A DNA stretch of 64,000 nt from Phaeoceros laevis (taxonomy: Eukaryota > Anthocerotophyta > Anthocerotopsida > Notothyladales): positions 84,525-148,524 of the forward strand of contig JBNGIQ010009171.1 in NCBI GenBank assembly GCA_049999765.1, read 5' to 3'. This document shows, in pieces, positions 27,186 through 38,838 of this stretch (positions are counted from its first letter, which is position 1; every line of letters starts with the position of its first letter). A program made the position numbers and the translations under genes. The notes under the pieces were generated by a model. That model saw only the letters and a list, made by a program, of their open reading frames with translations. It did not search any database and was not told the DNA's origin.

Positions 27186-27786
27186 TTGAGGTCACGGGGT
27201 AGGCGCGAGCCGGTGACCGGCGGGAGGCGATCCAGGACGGTAGCGTCCTCCCCCGGCCCGCTACCCAATCCTAAATCCTAGGCAAATCTTAACAAAACTT
27301 AACAACCAACCATGGCTCCTTTAATAGTCTTCAAAATATCGACCTCGTTGTTCATGGCTCAGATCCTATTGATCACCCCGACCGGTGTTGCAGAAAATCC
27401 TCGAAGCGTAAAAGAGGGATGCCACACACTGCTTACTAGTAGTAAATACGATAGGTTTGGTAAGTAAGGGGTGAGCGACATGGAACCAGGATGAACCCGA
27501 TACACACCTCATAAGAATCCTCAATTAGGTGCGCGTTGCGTTGGACGAAACGCCCGGTCCTTTAAGGGTTAAAGCCTGGGTGCCCGATATTTGCAAGGCC
27601 CTGAACGGAGGGCTTCCAGCCCCGTAATTGTAATTGGGGTCTTGCAATTTTAGAAACATGAGAATGGCATCGGTACACATCAAACATCTCGACATGGTGT
27701 AAGACACTGTGATCTATGTAAGCTACACATGCTAGCTAACTGACCAGTAAATAAGTGCCACGAGGTGGCTTCATTCTAGAAGAGTG
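27186..27786. other. Intergenic beyond the NBAS 3' end
   Basis: About 600 bp. A GC-rich segment lies at about 27190-27265, and 27480-27640 has a composition unlike its surroundings (gggtgagcgacatggaacc..., aacgcccggtcctttaagggtt) that could be transposon debris, but no terminal repeat or domain supports this. Confidence 0.3.
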
Positions 27787-30700
27787 TCACCTCAATTCCT
27801 CATCGGCAGCGCAAACCGCCTTTTTCAACATCTCTCCGAGCTGTCTATCCAATACTTGCATCGTGTTTACCAAGTAGGACTCAAACCTCTTTGAGCTCCC
27901 TTTCCCGTTACCTGAACGAGAGGTAAGCCGAACTCTGCTTCGTTCAATATTCAGCTCCACTTGCAAATAGTTCTTCAACGCGCTAACAGCTACGCTCTTG
28001 GTGGCCCGTCCAGAAGGAACTCGCATGTACTGAAGTACCAGTGCCCCAGCGTCCTCAAACTGCTTTGCAGCGGTCAACTCTGCGACAAAAAACGGAAAAG
28101 CTACTCTGTAGAGAGGGATATAACCTTCCTCGGCTGGGTTCTGTTTCTGCCCTTTCCTTCCTTCTTGCAACCGCTGTTGCTGTAGCTCCTGCCCCAAGCG
28201 TCGAAGTGTCAGCACAAGAGACGAGAAGATGTTTTGCATCTCCCGGTTCTCAGCAATTTCAGGGAGGATCCCAGCCGCCATCACAAGTGCCAGTAGAGAT
28301 TCATATGGAGAAGACTCATTACCATCCCATGCATCCCTGTCATCCTCCTCATCTCCGAATTCCAAATCCTGTGCAAGAAGTTGCAAAGCAAGGGAACGAG
28401 AGAACTCGTATGGGAGGAGAAGGGCCATTTTCAAAGCTGACATTGCATTTCTCTCTGCAATCTTCCCCACTAGCTCCTTCACCTCATCCTCAGTGACAAG
28501 TACCTTCGAGGGGCTAACCAAAGCTGAATCTAGAACTTGCAATGCTTCTCTTTCACACCTGTGGAGGAGCAGCTTGTGCAATGTGGATTTCCAGCATAGA
28601 TGCAAAGGATGGACAATCAACTTGTGCATACTACCAGCCTTTTCGTTGCTGTAGTCCTGCCAGCCCTCTCCCCAGTCATCTTCTTCATCCCAACCATCCC
28701 AGCCATCTGCGCCATTCCTGGAGCCCTGCATCTCAGTTGTTTCTGGCACAGGTGCACCAAACAGCCCGTCCCATTCTTCCAAAAGCGATTTCAATGCAAC
28801 AGCATGATTTGCTGATGAAGCACCTGCCTCCAACTTCATGAAAAAAAATATAGCAGCCTCAGCAGTGGCTAAGTCATGCTCAGTTATCTGAATTGCTGGC
28901 CACAAACGGAACAGTATCTGTGTGGAGCGCATGACTGACATGAACCTTCTGAGCTCCACATCTCCCACATTGCCTGCCACTTGCTGGTCTCCGTCCCAAC
29001 CCTCCCACACGATCAGTGGCTGATTTGCCGCAACAATTGACCTTTCATTCTGTTTTCCCTGGACTGCTTCAAGCAACTCAAACACAGAGACTCGAAGAGA
29101 AAGGTCAACATTTGTATCTTTCACACATCTCCACATCTGATGCCAAATCTCCACGCGAAGCTTGCTCAACAATTCTTCTACATGCCAATGCTCTGCTGGC
29201 TTGGTTATAGAGGTATCACCCTTCGAAAAAGAGAGTGAGGTCAGAATTCCCTTGAGCCCCTCCAGCATAGAGTCCAGGGAACTGTTGACATGCAACTCCT
29301 GAACTCTGAGAGCAGAATCAATTAACTGCAAATACACACCCAAAATATCAGGGATTTTCATACAACTTGGCGCTGGACTGCCTTCACCCATGTCTTCACC
29401 AGCAGAACTTGTTCGCAGACTTTCTGGTCCATCGTGGACAGAGGAGCAGTCACTCGATAACGATCCACTTGTTACATGTTTTATGCCAAGAGCAGTGGAA
29501 GAGCTTATCACTAGGTTATCAACAACCAGGAAGACATTCTGTAAACGGCACCCAGCCAGTACCATCGACTTCAGAAACTTGAGACTGTCATGGCCACTCT
29601 CTGCAAAAGGAGCCATATGGATGTAGTGATCCAGAACCGCTAACCCCTGTTTCGGTTTTATACCTCCTCCAACCAACTTCGCAAATGCTTTTAAACAGCA
29701 GATCATCTCATCGAGCGAGACATTGAAGGCTGAGTTGCTAGGGTTTTCATGATAGCTCAAGCACATCTGCACGTCTTGTAAAGCTTCATTCCAAAGCAGG
29801 ATCAAAGAATCTAATGACGACTCCCGAAGTGCTGCTCCTTTTCTTGCTAGCATTTCCTCATGGTCCACTGCATCTATCAGTGAGGAAGTAATGCTGCCCA
29901 GCAAAAGAGCCTGCAACACTTCCTTTAGCTGATCTGTTGCCAGGTAGCCTAGATACATCCTGCAAGAGCTGTAGGCATCATCGAGATCACTGATTAAGCG
30001 CCCTCTTCTATCTTCATTATAATGCAAGGGCAAGCAACCAAGTGTTCTCTTGACCAAAAACAGGTAAATTGACTGTGAAGTCGGAAACTCGACTTTGTTT
30101 TTGGTTTGAGCCACAAAAGGGTGAATATTAGTCACAAAGTCAGCGAACCTGCGAACATTGGACTCGTCCAGAAACCTGCAAATCTCATTTGTCGCAAGTG
30201 CTGGGTCTAAGTCATCAATGCCGATAAGGTTCTTGAAATTGAGCTCTGGTGCCACTGAATCCATCAGCAAGCACTCCTCTGCCATTGTTTTAAAGAACTC
30301 GATATGAAACTTCTCAGAATCTTGCCACCCTACAAGAACAGGACGGTTCAGCTCCTTCTCCCCCATAGCTGAACAGCAGTCTGCTAAGAGCCTAAAAAAA
30401 TATGAAAGCCGCACTTTATTCAGTCCATCCAACCCAGGATAAACATGCACTGTCAAAGCCTGCAGCAGCTCTAATGGATTGCTGCTGAGCTCATTCCATA
30501 GCTGTGAAACTTCAGCCTTGATTTCCTCCTCTGTCACCGTTTCCGAAAGAAGAAGAGAAAACAAGAAGCGCAGCAGTACCTGAGAAGCATCCACATTTTT
30601 ATTACCAGGAATACAGATTGAAAGGAAAATGCACACAAAAAACAGCAGAAAATTCAAGTCAAATGGCAAATTTGATTTTATAGCATACACACCTCTGCTC

Positions 30701-33700
30701 GCCTGACACCATAAAAGTCTGCTACCTCCAATGTTTGTGACAAGAGATGCAGCTGACCTGCCGCCAGCGACTCCACCATACTTAGAATTATGCTTCTAAT
30801 ATATACTTTATTGCCAGCTGCAAAGCGCTTCATCTCCGCACCCGGAACAATCTGCTTTATCAGCTGTGCATGCTTCAACAGATCCTTTTTCCCTTCAATC
30901 TGCAAACGCCAGCTTTGCCAAAAGCCTGAACTTGCGACATCATTATTCCTACCTGTTAAGATGAAAAACAATGAGAGTAGGGCTCAAAGGCCTTCAAAAT
31001 GCGAACATAAAAACAAGTATGCTGGGAAGATGGGCTTAGCAGGCAGAAGTTCTAGAGTAAGGCACATGAGTAAGATTTACGCCAAAAAACGGAAAGCCAA
31101 CATGGATGTGGGAACGCAAGAGGCGTCACCTTCTAGCCCATTAGAAGGAATTCCTTCGCCACCAAGACCTTCCACTACAGAAACGTGATGCAACTGACAA
31201 TAAATTACTGCTGTATTCATCAACTGAAGGATTTCCTTGTGGTCTGATCTACTGTCCCATTCCTGTTCGAAGACCTGCACTCCCAGAAGCGGATTTGACA
31301 AATTCAACAAGTACCCACAGCCCACCATGTCACCAACCCTACTCACTGGGGGGCTGAATGCCTCACGTGCCAATCTCAACAGCACTGCGTCGTCTGGACT
31401 AATGGTACCTCCCTTTTGGGTCTGTGAGTGACCTACAGCTTCTTGGGAATCTGCATAGGCAACTTTGCATGCATGCATGTAAGTGGCTCTCGTCACTTCG
31501 GCCCACTTATCCTCACCGACATCCTCCTCAACAGCAGCTCTGTCCAGTCCCAGTTCCACAAGCCATGGCAATTCCAAGCAGGAGAAGCCAATAACCTTCT
31601 TCCTGGCGACAACCTCCGAACTATAGAGGCTGCTGATATGAGTAGCTTTGGTGACCTTTGAAAGATACTCCCTTCCTCTCTTCCAAAATGCAGATGTCGC
31701 ACTGGATGCAGAGGCTGAGTCTCGACCTTTCCTCTGCCCTGCCCAGCCACGCTCTGGCTCCTTGTCTGTTTCCTGTATACCCTCGTTACCAACAGATGCA
31801 GCTTCATGCAAACCTGGGGAAGTGGGGGGTGAGGTGGAAAGGGAAGGTGTAGAGAGAAGCCTTTCTTCAGCAGGCAGACTGGCTACCTGACTTTCTTTCT
31901 CCCTCTCTGCAAGTTGTATGGAAAGTCTCACTTCAGTTAACAAATTTCCCAATTCGGCCCTAAGGGCCGAATCACAATGACTTGCAGCAAACTCCAGAAG
32001 TTCCCTCCGTGAGTTTAGATCCAGCTCAGACCGCCTTCCTAATGCTGAACAGAGGTCCCAAACTGGACTATAGCCTTTCCTGACAACTTCGAGGCACAAC
32101 TCCCGAGTAAGTTCGACATCCCCTGCATCAATTGCCTTTCGTGCAATTTCAACTTCAACCTCAGCGATATCGTCTGGCGATGTTAACCCAAGCAGCTTAG
32201 TTACAGATATGAGCTCCTGAACATTCAGATATGCATCTGGACGGGCTGATATCGCCTTTCTGATAACCTCCATCCGGTTGGTCATTTGTCTGAACTCCAT
32301 GGGTAACAACGTAACTCCCAAAAAGGGGAGTTTAGACGACACAGCCTCAAAGAGATTTGCCTCTGCACTGGCGCTCTCACTGTCAGGTATAAGTGCAAGG
32401 CACTCCTTGGCAATCTCAACCTGATCATTTCCAAATCACAAGTCAGCACACAAGACAAATCCAAGCACCATCCAGCAACCGGTCTCATGAACTTATTGGC
32501 ACACATTCCGTTTCTAAAATGCGGTTGCAAGACACCAACGGAGGCCAGGACACATATCACATACCTCTGACGAATTTAGGCTCGAAGCAGCATAGAAGTA
32601 CTCCCTTGCTGCATGCAAAACAATTTTCTCCACTTGCTCCTTAGGAAAGACTACTACAGTTGCATTGCCCTTTAAGTAGCTTCTGGCTAGAGACAGTTTG
32701 CCAGCCTTAAGAAGCCCTCGGCAAAATTCAGCTAGCAGATACTCTTTGTCCAGAAATGCCGCTTTCTCATGGAGGGCGCGAAAGTCTTGCCAAAGATTTG
32801 TCCAATCACTGTCAGATCTTGGTGGCTGTCGTCGGGTAAACCTTGCCAGGAGACTCCTGAGATACTGCTTCCTTGCGTTTGAATCACCCTCAGTAGCCAA
32901 GAGGGAGCTCATAGAGACATGCACCTATGTTGAGGAGGTTACTGCTGGTTAGTCCTACCTTTCTACAGCGAACCTCCAACACCCAATGCACGCAATCGCA
33001 AGCCAACAACATTGAATATTGAGTCTGTGTTGCAATAACCCACCTGATAGCTTGAAAGGAGTCGCCCAACTTCCACAAAATTCTCAGCTTGCCTCAGCCT
33101 TTCATCTAGCTCCACAGGGATAACTCTATTTGTATCCCCTCCGGTGAGTTTTAAACTAGTGTCTACTAAAGGCAACATAGTTAAGCTTTTTGGCACCCCT
33201 GCATGTCTGAACACACTTGCCAGACCACTTCTAAAACCCTTGCCGGGTAGCCCCTCTTCAACATTATGAACCTGCTCCTTATTCTGTGGCTCGTTCCTTG
33301 GTAGCTTGTGGAGGATTGCACCAAGCAAAGGCCACTGATCAGTCTGTTTACAGGAGTACACGCATTCCAGAGCAGCTGTTACAAGCTCTGTCTCATCCTC
33401 AAACACCCAATCACCTTTTGGCCCACGACAGCCTGCTGCCAGGACTACAGCACATATCTCCAACTTGTTTTCCTCTGATAGTTGTCTCAACCATTCAGCC
33501 AAGGGACCTGATCTCCTCTCAAAGTACGGAGCAGTGCTGCTTTCTTCCGATGCTTTCTTCCTAGCCACTGCACGTCCATACTTTCGGCGCATGAAAGGAA
33601 CCCCACGTTCCCTCAGTTTGTCCACAACATTCTGTGAAGTAGCCCCACGAAGGATGTAGCTGAACTTCTCAGAATCGTTCAGCTGCTCCCACTCCAAAAG

Positions 33701-36700
33701 ACTGATATTGACGTCAACATCTTCAACATCCCCAGTTCCAAAGACAAGCCAATACAAGTCTGACACATCTTCAAATAAACAGTCCAGCTCACTCACACCT
33801 TTCTCCAAACCAACATTAAGGAGAGTTAGACTATTTTCAAGCTGCCCACTGGCCATGTCGATTCCCCTAGCTCGTCTTCGGTACCACTCGATAATTTCCA
33901 TTTCAATAGGCCACACCAGACCTACAGAAAGCATCACCATGTGCTCTGTGCACTCATGAAAGCCAACTTCAATCTTCTGCAGCTCTTTTTTCGATACCTT
34001 ATTCCTAACAGCCTCCAGAATCTTCCTATTTTCCACCAAATCTGCATTCTCCCGGGCAAAAATGTCTGGAGGGGCTTGGATTGATGGAAGAATGTTCAAG
34101 TAACTATGGGGTGCTAATGTCTCAGGAATTGAATCTAGTACATTAAATAGATGAGGGGCCAAAGAATGCAAGTGCCGCTTCATGAGCAACTCCAAGGAGC
34201 CAGTCTTCCCTTCTTCTGCAAGCTTGATGGCGATTTTGTCAAGAGGTGCAGCTCGAAACAGAGAGTACTGCTCAGGAAAAAACCTGCATGAACACACCAA
34301 ACAGGAACTGGTCAACTTGTTGCTGATGTTAAGGTGTACTATCATGACTGCAAGCGAAATTACTAGGCTAAATTCTTTGAGTTCACCTTCCCAAATGCAT
34401 TGCCAGAAAAGTGTCCAGCCGGTCTCTGTACTGCAACAGACGCAGTCTCTTCAAAGAGAACCACCAAACCTGATCAGAAAGCCCACCAATATATTCTTGT
34501 CCCTCACCATGGACAAATGGTTGAGTAACAGTTAACCCATACTCGAGCAAAGCAGTCATAGCTTCAGTGCTTGAACATATTTTATCCAAAGATTCGTTCA
34601 CAATCCATTTCAAGTCCTTGATAGTGGGAAACAACCGTTGCACGGCTTCCCTCCCATAATCCGACCTTCTCCACTGCGTTTTGTACATGTCATCAGTGTC
34701 TAAGCCATACTTTTCTGCCATTTTAAGGGCTAGGTCGTACCTCCCTTGCTCTATCAGGATAGAATACATCTCCTGCTCAGATTTTTCTACCAGTGACATA
34801 AGCTGCCACCCTGATTTCGAGAAGTCAAAAAGAACTCCTTTGACAGCTGCTATTGTGACCCTGGAGTACAGGGTGACAAATTTCATCAACAAATTTCGCT
34901 TCTGTGGTCCTTCTACACCTGGAATCTGCTTTGTACCTTCCTGATATCGCAACAGCTTTACAAAAAATACCCGGCCCATCAGAACTTGAGTGAGCCTGAC
35001 AGGTGATGATAACAAAGGTGGCGCATCAGCCCACAACTGCTTGAGAGATGGAAGTTGCAGCAGATTAAAACTCCCTGACTTTTTACTGGCTACAATGAGA
35101 GTATCGTCCAACCACCACCCAAAATCCTCAACACCGTGGCTCAAGAGAGAGAGGTAGTTCTCAGATAATTGAAAATTTTTCTCGTAGTTATCCTCCTTGA
35201 AATTTGTGTCCCTCCTCGATATATCATGTAAGTTCTTCTGCACTGTGGTCAGATCTTCAAGCTTCCAATCTGTGGTCCTTCTCAGCTTCTTCAAATGAAG
35301 CTTTCCATCAGGGTGCAGAACAGCAACAAACTGAGAATTCGGAGAGATTGCCACCTTGGGCATGGTAAGCATGTGCGGTGAGGACCAATTGACAGGCCAA
35401 GATATCCACTGAGACAACCCCCGTGATGCTGAGCTGCCATAGAGTAATTCTAATGATAATGGTGAACCGGATAGCCGCCAGATCGACAAGGTAATGTTGC
35501 CTGAACAAGGACACCAATTCATCGTTAACGTCTCTTTAGACAGACGTCTAAACACAGCCCACATTGATAAACACGAACAATAATAAAGAAATTCTAATCA
35601 GTTCAAAACTTACATCCTCTTGCTGGACCTGCCACAACCATCATGGATTGCTCAGGATGAAAAAAAAATGCCCAAACTCCCCAAGGATGTGAGTCACTCA
35701 CTCCCCAGGTAGAGTCTGCTGCATGATGCACTGGAAAAAGGGGAATGGAGTCCTTCTCAACCTCGTATCGTAAGATGGTTCCATTTGATGTGAGGACAAC
35801 AATATCATATACCTGGAGGACCCACCAATATTTAGCAAATGCAGCTCACTTTAACCACGTCTGAGCTTTACCAAGGATTAAATCTGAGTGTTAAACAGAG
35901 ACAAAGCTTTCCGCGTTCTCAACAAGGCATGGCGCTACATTTGTGTTTACTAGCCATTACAACAGGCTACGGATCTGAACAAAATTTCACCTGCCTTGAC
36001 AATCTTGTGCCTGAGCCATGAATTTGAACAGTGAACAACCCTGTTATTTGTGCTCCTTCTTCAGCAACAATAATCTTGCTTAGTTCCCTTGCTTTAGAGT
36101 CCAAAAAATAGATCACAAGGGAACTACTGGCGACGACAAAAATTTGCCACTCATCAATCCATGCTCCATGTAAGAGCTCCTCCGCCTGAGAGACAGCTGG
36201 AAACAAGTGAACCGCGATCAGTCCAGCAACAATTAACACGTCCTGATTCCGAAAACTAAAACGGCTTAAGCACTCAATTGCCGAGATGGTGCTATTGAAT
36301 CAATGCAAAGGTGAAAAGGATATGCTACCCGCAAAGCTCCCAGTAGGATGCTTGAAATCATCAATCTGGGTGAAGAATGTTGCGGTGGATTGATGGAGCA
36401 CAGCAATATATCCACCCGATCCAGATAGCACAGGTGCTCTTAACTTCACGTCAAGAGATGAGAAATGATGAAGCAGCCAGCTGCTGCCTGGAAACCTCTT
36501 TAGGCCTGCAAACCAGCAGAAAGGTATAAGCAGCAATATTTGCTAATCCCCTAATGACAGAGCTCGAGCTCCTACTCAAACGCGGAGGTGCAATTCAACA
36601 GGAAATACCTGCAGAGGTCAGAGACAGTAGCTTTCTCCAAGTCTTCACCGACGAGGGAGTATACTGCAGAGCAGGGACAGCAAATCAGAGCGGAGACTGC

Positions 36701-36905
36701 AGACTATGGAATCCAAGCAATCTCGACAGAACGCGCTTCTGCTGGCCAGACCAAACTGTACCTCCTGCAAGGTACCGGAGTCTTCCTCGACAGATTGACC
36801 ATGCCCGAACATCTGATAGAATTTCGGTCCATTGTCTCCTCTTCGTTGCTTCACCCGAGATCCAGAAGGAGAGGCCTCCAATTCAGCTTCCTCCATGTTC
36901 ACCAC
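27787..36905 (-). CDS. MIP2: NBAS/Sec39-domain Golgi-to-ER tethering factor (MIP2-like)
   Basis: NBAS (yeast Dsl3/Sec39; Arabidopsis MAG2-interacting protein MIP2) is part of the ER tether that captures COPI vesicles with MAG2/Dsl1 and ER SNAREs. Exons on the minus strand: 36905-36762, 36663-36609, 36505-36329, 36196-35991, 35812-35614, 35500-34387, 34283-33044, 32924-32565, 32420-31130, 30952-30693, 30579-27787; all phases fit and total 2612 codons plus stop. The N-terminal third is the beta-propeller-like NBAS domain (segments SGGYIAVLHQSTATFFTQID, NITLSIWRLSGSPL); the Sec39 helical region covers the middle (NRMEVIRKAI...DAYLNVQELI). An acidic Trp-rich insert (DGWDGWDEEDDWGEGW) near residue 2330 and a helical C-terminus follow. 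Exons 1-2 are least certain because the extreme N-terminus is poorly conserved. Fragments of this gene recur at 26890 and 38424. Confidence 0.93.
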
Positions 36906-36939
36906 TGACCACTAGGAGATTGGGGTAGCTGCAATTCCG

Positions 36940-38423
36940 GCTTATGGTACTTTCCACAGTCACACACTGCTCTTCCCAGTTGCAATTTAGACAAGACCGG
37001 GCGTAGTTACTCTCACATGTGGAGGAAAGCGCAAACGGAGAGTACCTCCGCAGAGCTGCTGGTTTCAAGGTGCTTGCAGCTTTCGGCCTGACGTACAGAA
37101 CCGATGGTTTGGCTCGCTGAAGTTACGTCCGCAAGGACTTGCGATTGCTGCCGGAGGACAAGCGCTTCACGCCCCCCCACGATTTTGACGAAAGTCCCTG
37201 ACTCCCTGTGTTTGTGGGAAAACCTCTGCCAAAATTACGAATCAATTGGCCTTTTCATGTCCGCGCGGCATCGGGATTCTGGATGTGAATGAGGCTTTAC
37301 ACTGCCAACCTCATTTCGTTTGGAGAGTCGGCGCATCTGCTGTCTAGGAGTTGCGGGAGACGGTGAATCTGTTCTGAGAACAGTGGGACTTCGGGGGACC
37401 GATGATTATTCCTGCAACCTAGCCACCTAGCCAGTGTTTGCCAGCCCTACTTCCTGATACGTACCCTTTGTCAAGCTTCGTAGGTCAGAAAGGGATGGCA
37501 ATGCTGGTACCAGTAGTGGTGATGAATTTTCTCCAGAACCTGTACACAAATGTGAGGGTTGCCGGAGCACCAGCGTGTCTTGCTACAGGTCATCAGCTTC
37601 GCTCCACCGCTGTCCACTGCGGGGAGGACTGCACCAAACAACGGCTTCCATGTCAGCAATTCGCATGCGGCCCACTCTGTCCTTCTGGCAAGATACCCAT
37701 CCGACAAGTGTTTCTTGATGAAGAGCATGTCGAGCTGACTAGAAACTTAGAAAGTTAGGTCAGTTTTTTTTTTTTGACCCTGGCCATCTGAACGACTTCA
37801 GTCCCCTCCGGGTAGGCACCCTAAAGTGGGAACACCTTGGGACCTTGGGACCTCGTTGGTAGTCTTTTCCACGGAAGGTAATAGCTTACTGTCCAGCCAC
37901 ATGACATTGTGCTGAATGTGGGGAGCATACAGGACGTCAATCCATTGCCAGGAGATAGCTGTCGCCAGGCATTTGAAAGGGAAGGAGATGGGAGGTCTCA
38001 AAACACAGGCTCATGGTGCGCAAGTGAGGGAACAAGCGTCGATCTTTTGGAGGCACACAGGAATCAAGACTGAAGTTATTGCAAAGAATATGAGGATGAG
38101 TTAGGAGGGAACACTCATACCCAAGGAGGCCAGAGGCAGGGTCAGCGCCAAGCAAACTAAGATTGACGTGATGGATGCAATCCGCAGCTCGGGTGAGTAC
38201 CACTTTTGCCGAAATCACGCAGGATGCTTGCCATGCACTTTTGTACACATGTGGAAGGCAAAAATACTGTTCCCTGAAGATCAAGCAAGTTCCCACCTGC
38301 ACAACCCCCTCCAGGCCTCCTAGTGCTAAACCTATAAAGCCTTCTGTTACGCAAACTGGAGCTTCAGCTCCTGCAGCTTCAAGTTTGACTCCACCACCCA
38401 GCAGCACGAGTGGACGGAGAGAG
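36940..38423 (+). pseudogene. Decayed duplicate of the DUF936 gene, including leader and an intron
   Basis: Region 36954-37300 matches the DUF936 leader at 42091-42360 (shared 'cccagttg-aattt', 'gagtacctccg-gagctgct', 'cgcccccccac'). Bases 37494-37755 match the start of its CDS (42931 on: M-A-x-LVP...LQNLYT). Bases 37956-38190 match 43405-43480 and then 43973-44136, so about 500 bp in between are lost. Bases 38195-38250 match the first intron and 38320-38410 match exon 2. Retained intron sequence means a DNA-level copy, not a retrocopy. Frameshifts and stops break it. Its start lies next to the NBAS start codon. Confidence 0.85.
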
Positions 38424-38660
38424 ACAGTTTGCCAGCATTAAGGAGTCCAAGGAAAAATTCAGCTAGCAGATAGTCTCTGTCCAGAACCGCTGCTTTGTTG
38501 TGGAGAGCTTGAAACTCTTGCCAGAGATTTCTTCAATGACTGTCCGGTTCTGCAGGCTGTGGGCTGGATAATATTGGCACCAGATTGCTGCAAGCTTCCT
38601 TGAGTTGCAAGCTTCCTTGAGTTTCAATCACATCCAGTAGTCGGGGTAGACATGTAGTCA
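38424..38660 (-). pseudogene. NBAS exon fragment fused to the DUF936 relic
   Basis: Bases 38424-38660 match NBAS coding sequence at about 32688-32910 in the same orientation (shared 'gacagtttgccagc-ttaag', 'aaaattcagctagcagata', 'ctttgtccagaa' with small changes). An 18-bp direct repeat (gcaagcttccttgagtt) appears inside. It directly abuts the DUF936 relic, so two neighbouring genes have contributed to one chimeric duplicate. Confidence 0.8.
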
Positions 38661-38765
38661 TGTACGTATGTTGGCAAGTGATTCCTGTGTTCTACAACAG
38701 ACATTTAACAAAGTTCTAACTTGAGTCAGACTGTTAATTAAAATACTTCAGGTGGTTTTATCGAA

Positions 38766-38838
38766 GCGCGTGTAGCTCAGTGGATAGAGCGTCTGTTTCC
38801 TAAGCAGAAAGTCGCAGGTTCGACCCCTGCCTCGCGCG
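38766..38838 (+). tRNA. trnR-CCU: tRNA-Arg (CCU anticodon)
   Basis: A 73-base cloverleaf: acceptor stem gcgcgtg/ctcgcgc (one T-T mismatch at the sixth pair), D arm with gctc...gagc and the A box tagctcagtgg, anticodon arm tctgt-ttcctaa-gcaga giving CCT, and T arm gcagg-ttcgacc-cctgc (B box ggttcgacccc). The discriminator base is G and no intron is present. It reads AGG codons. It appears as a nuclear Pol III gene with internal promoters. Confidence 0.95.
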
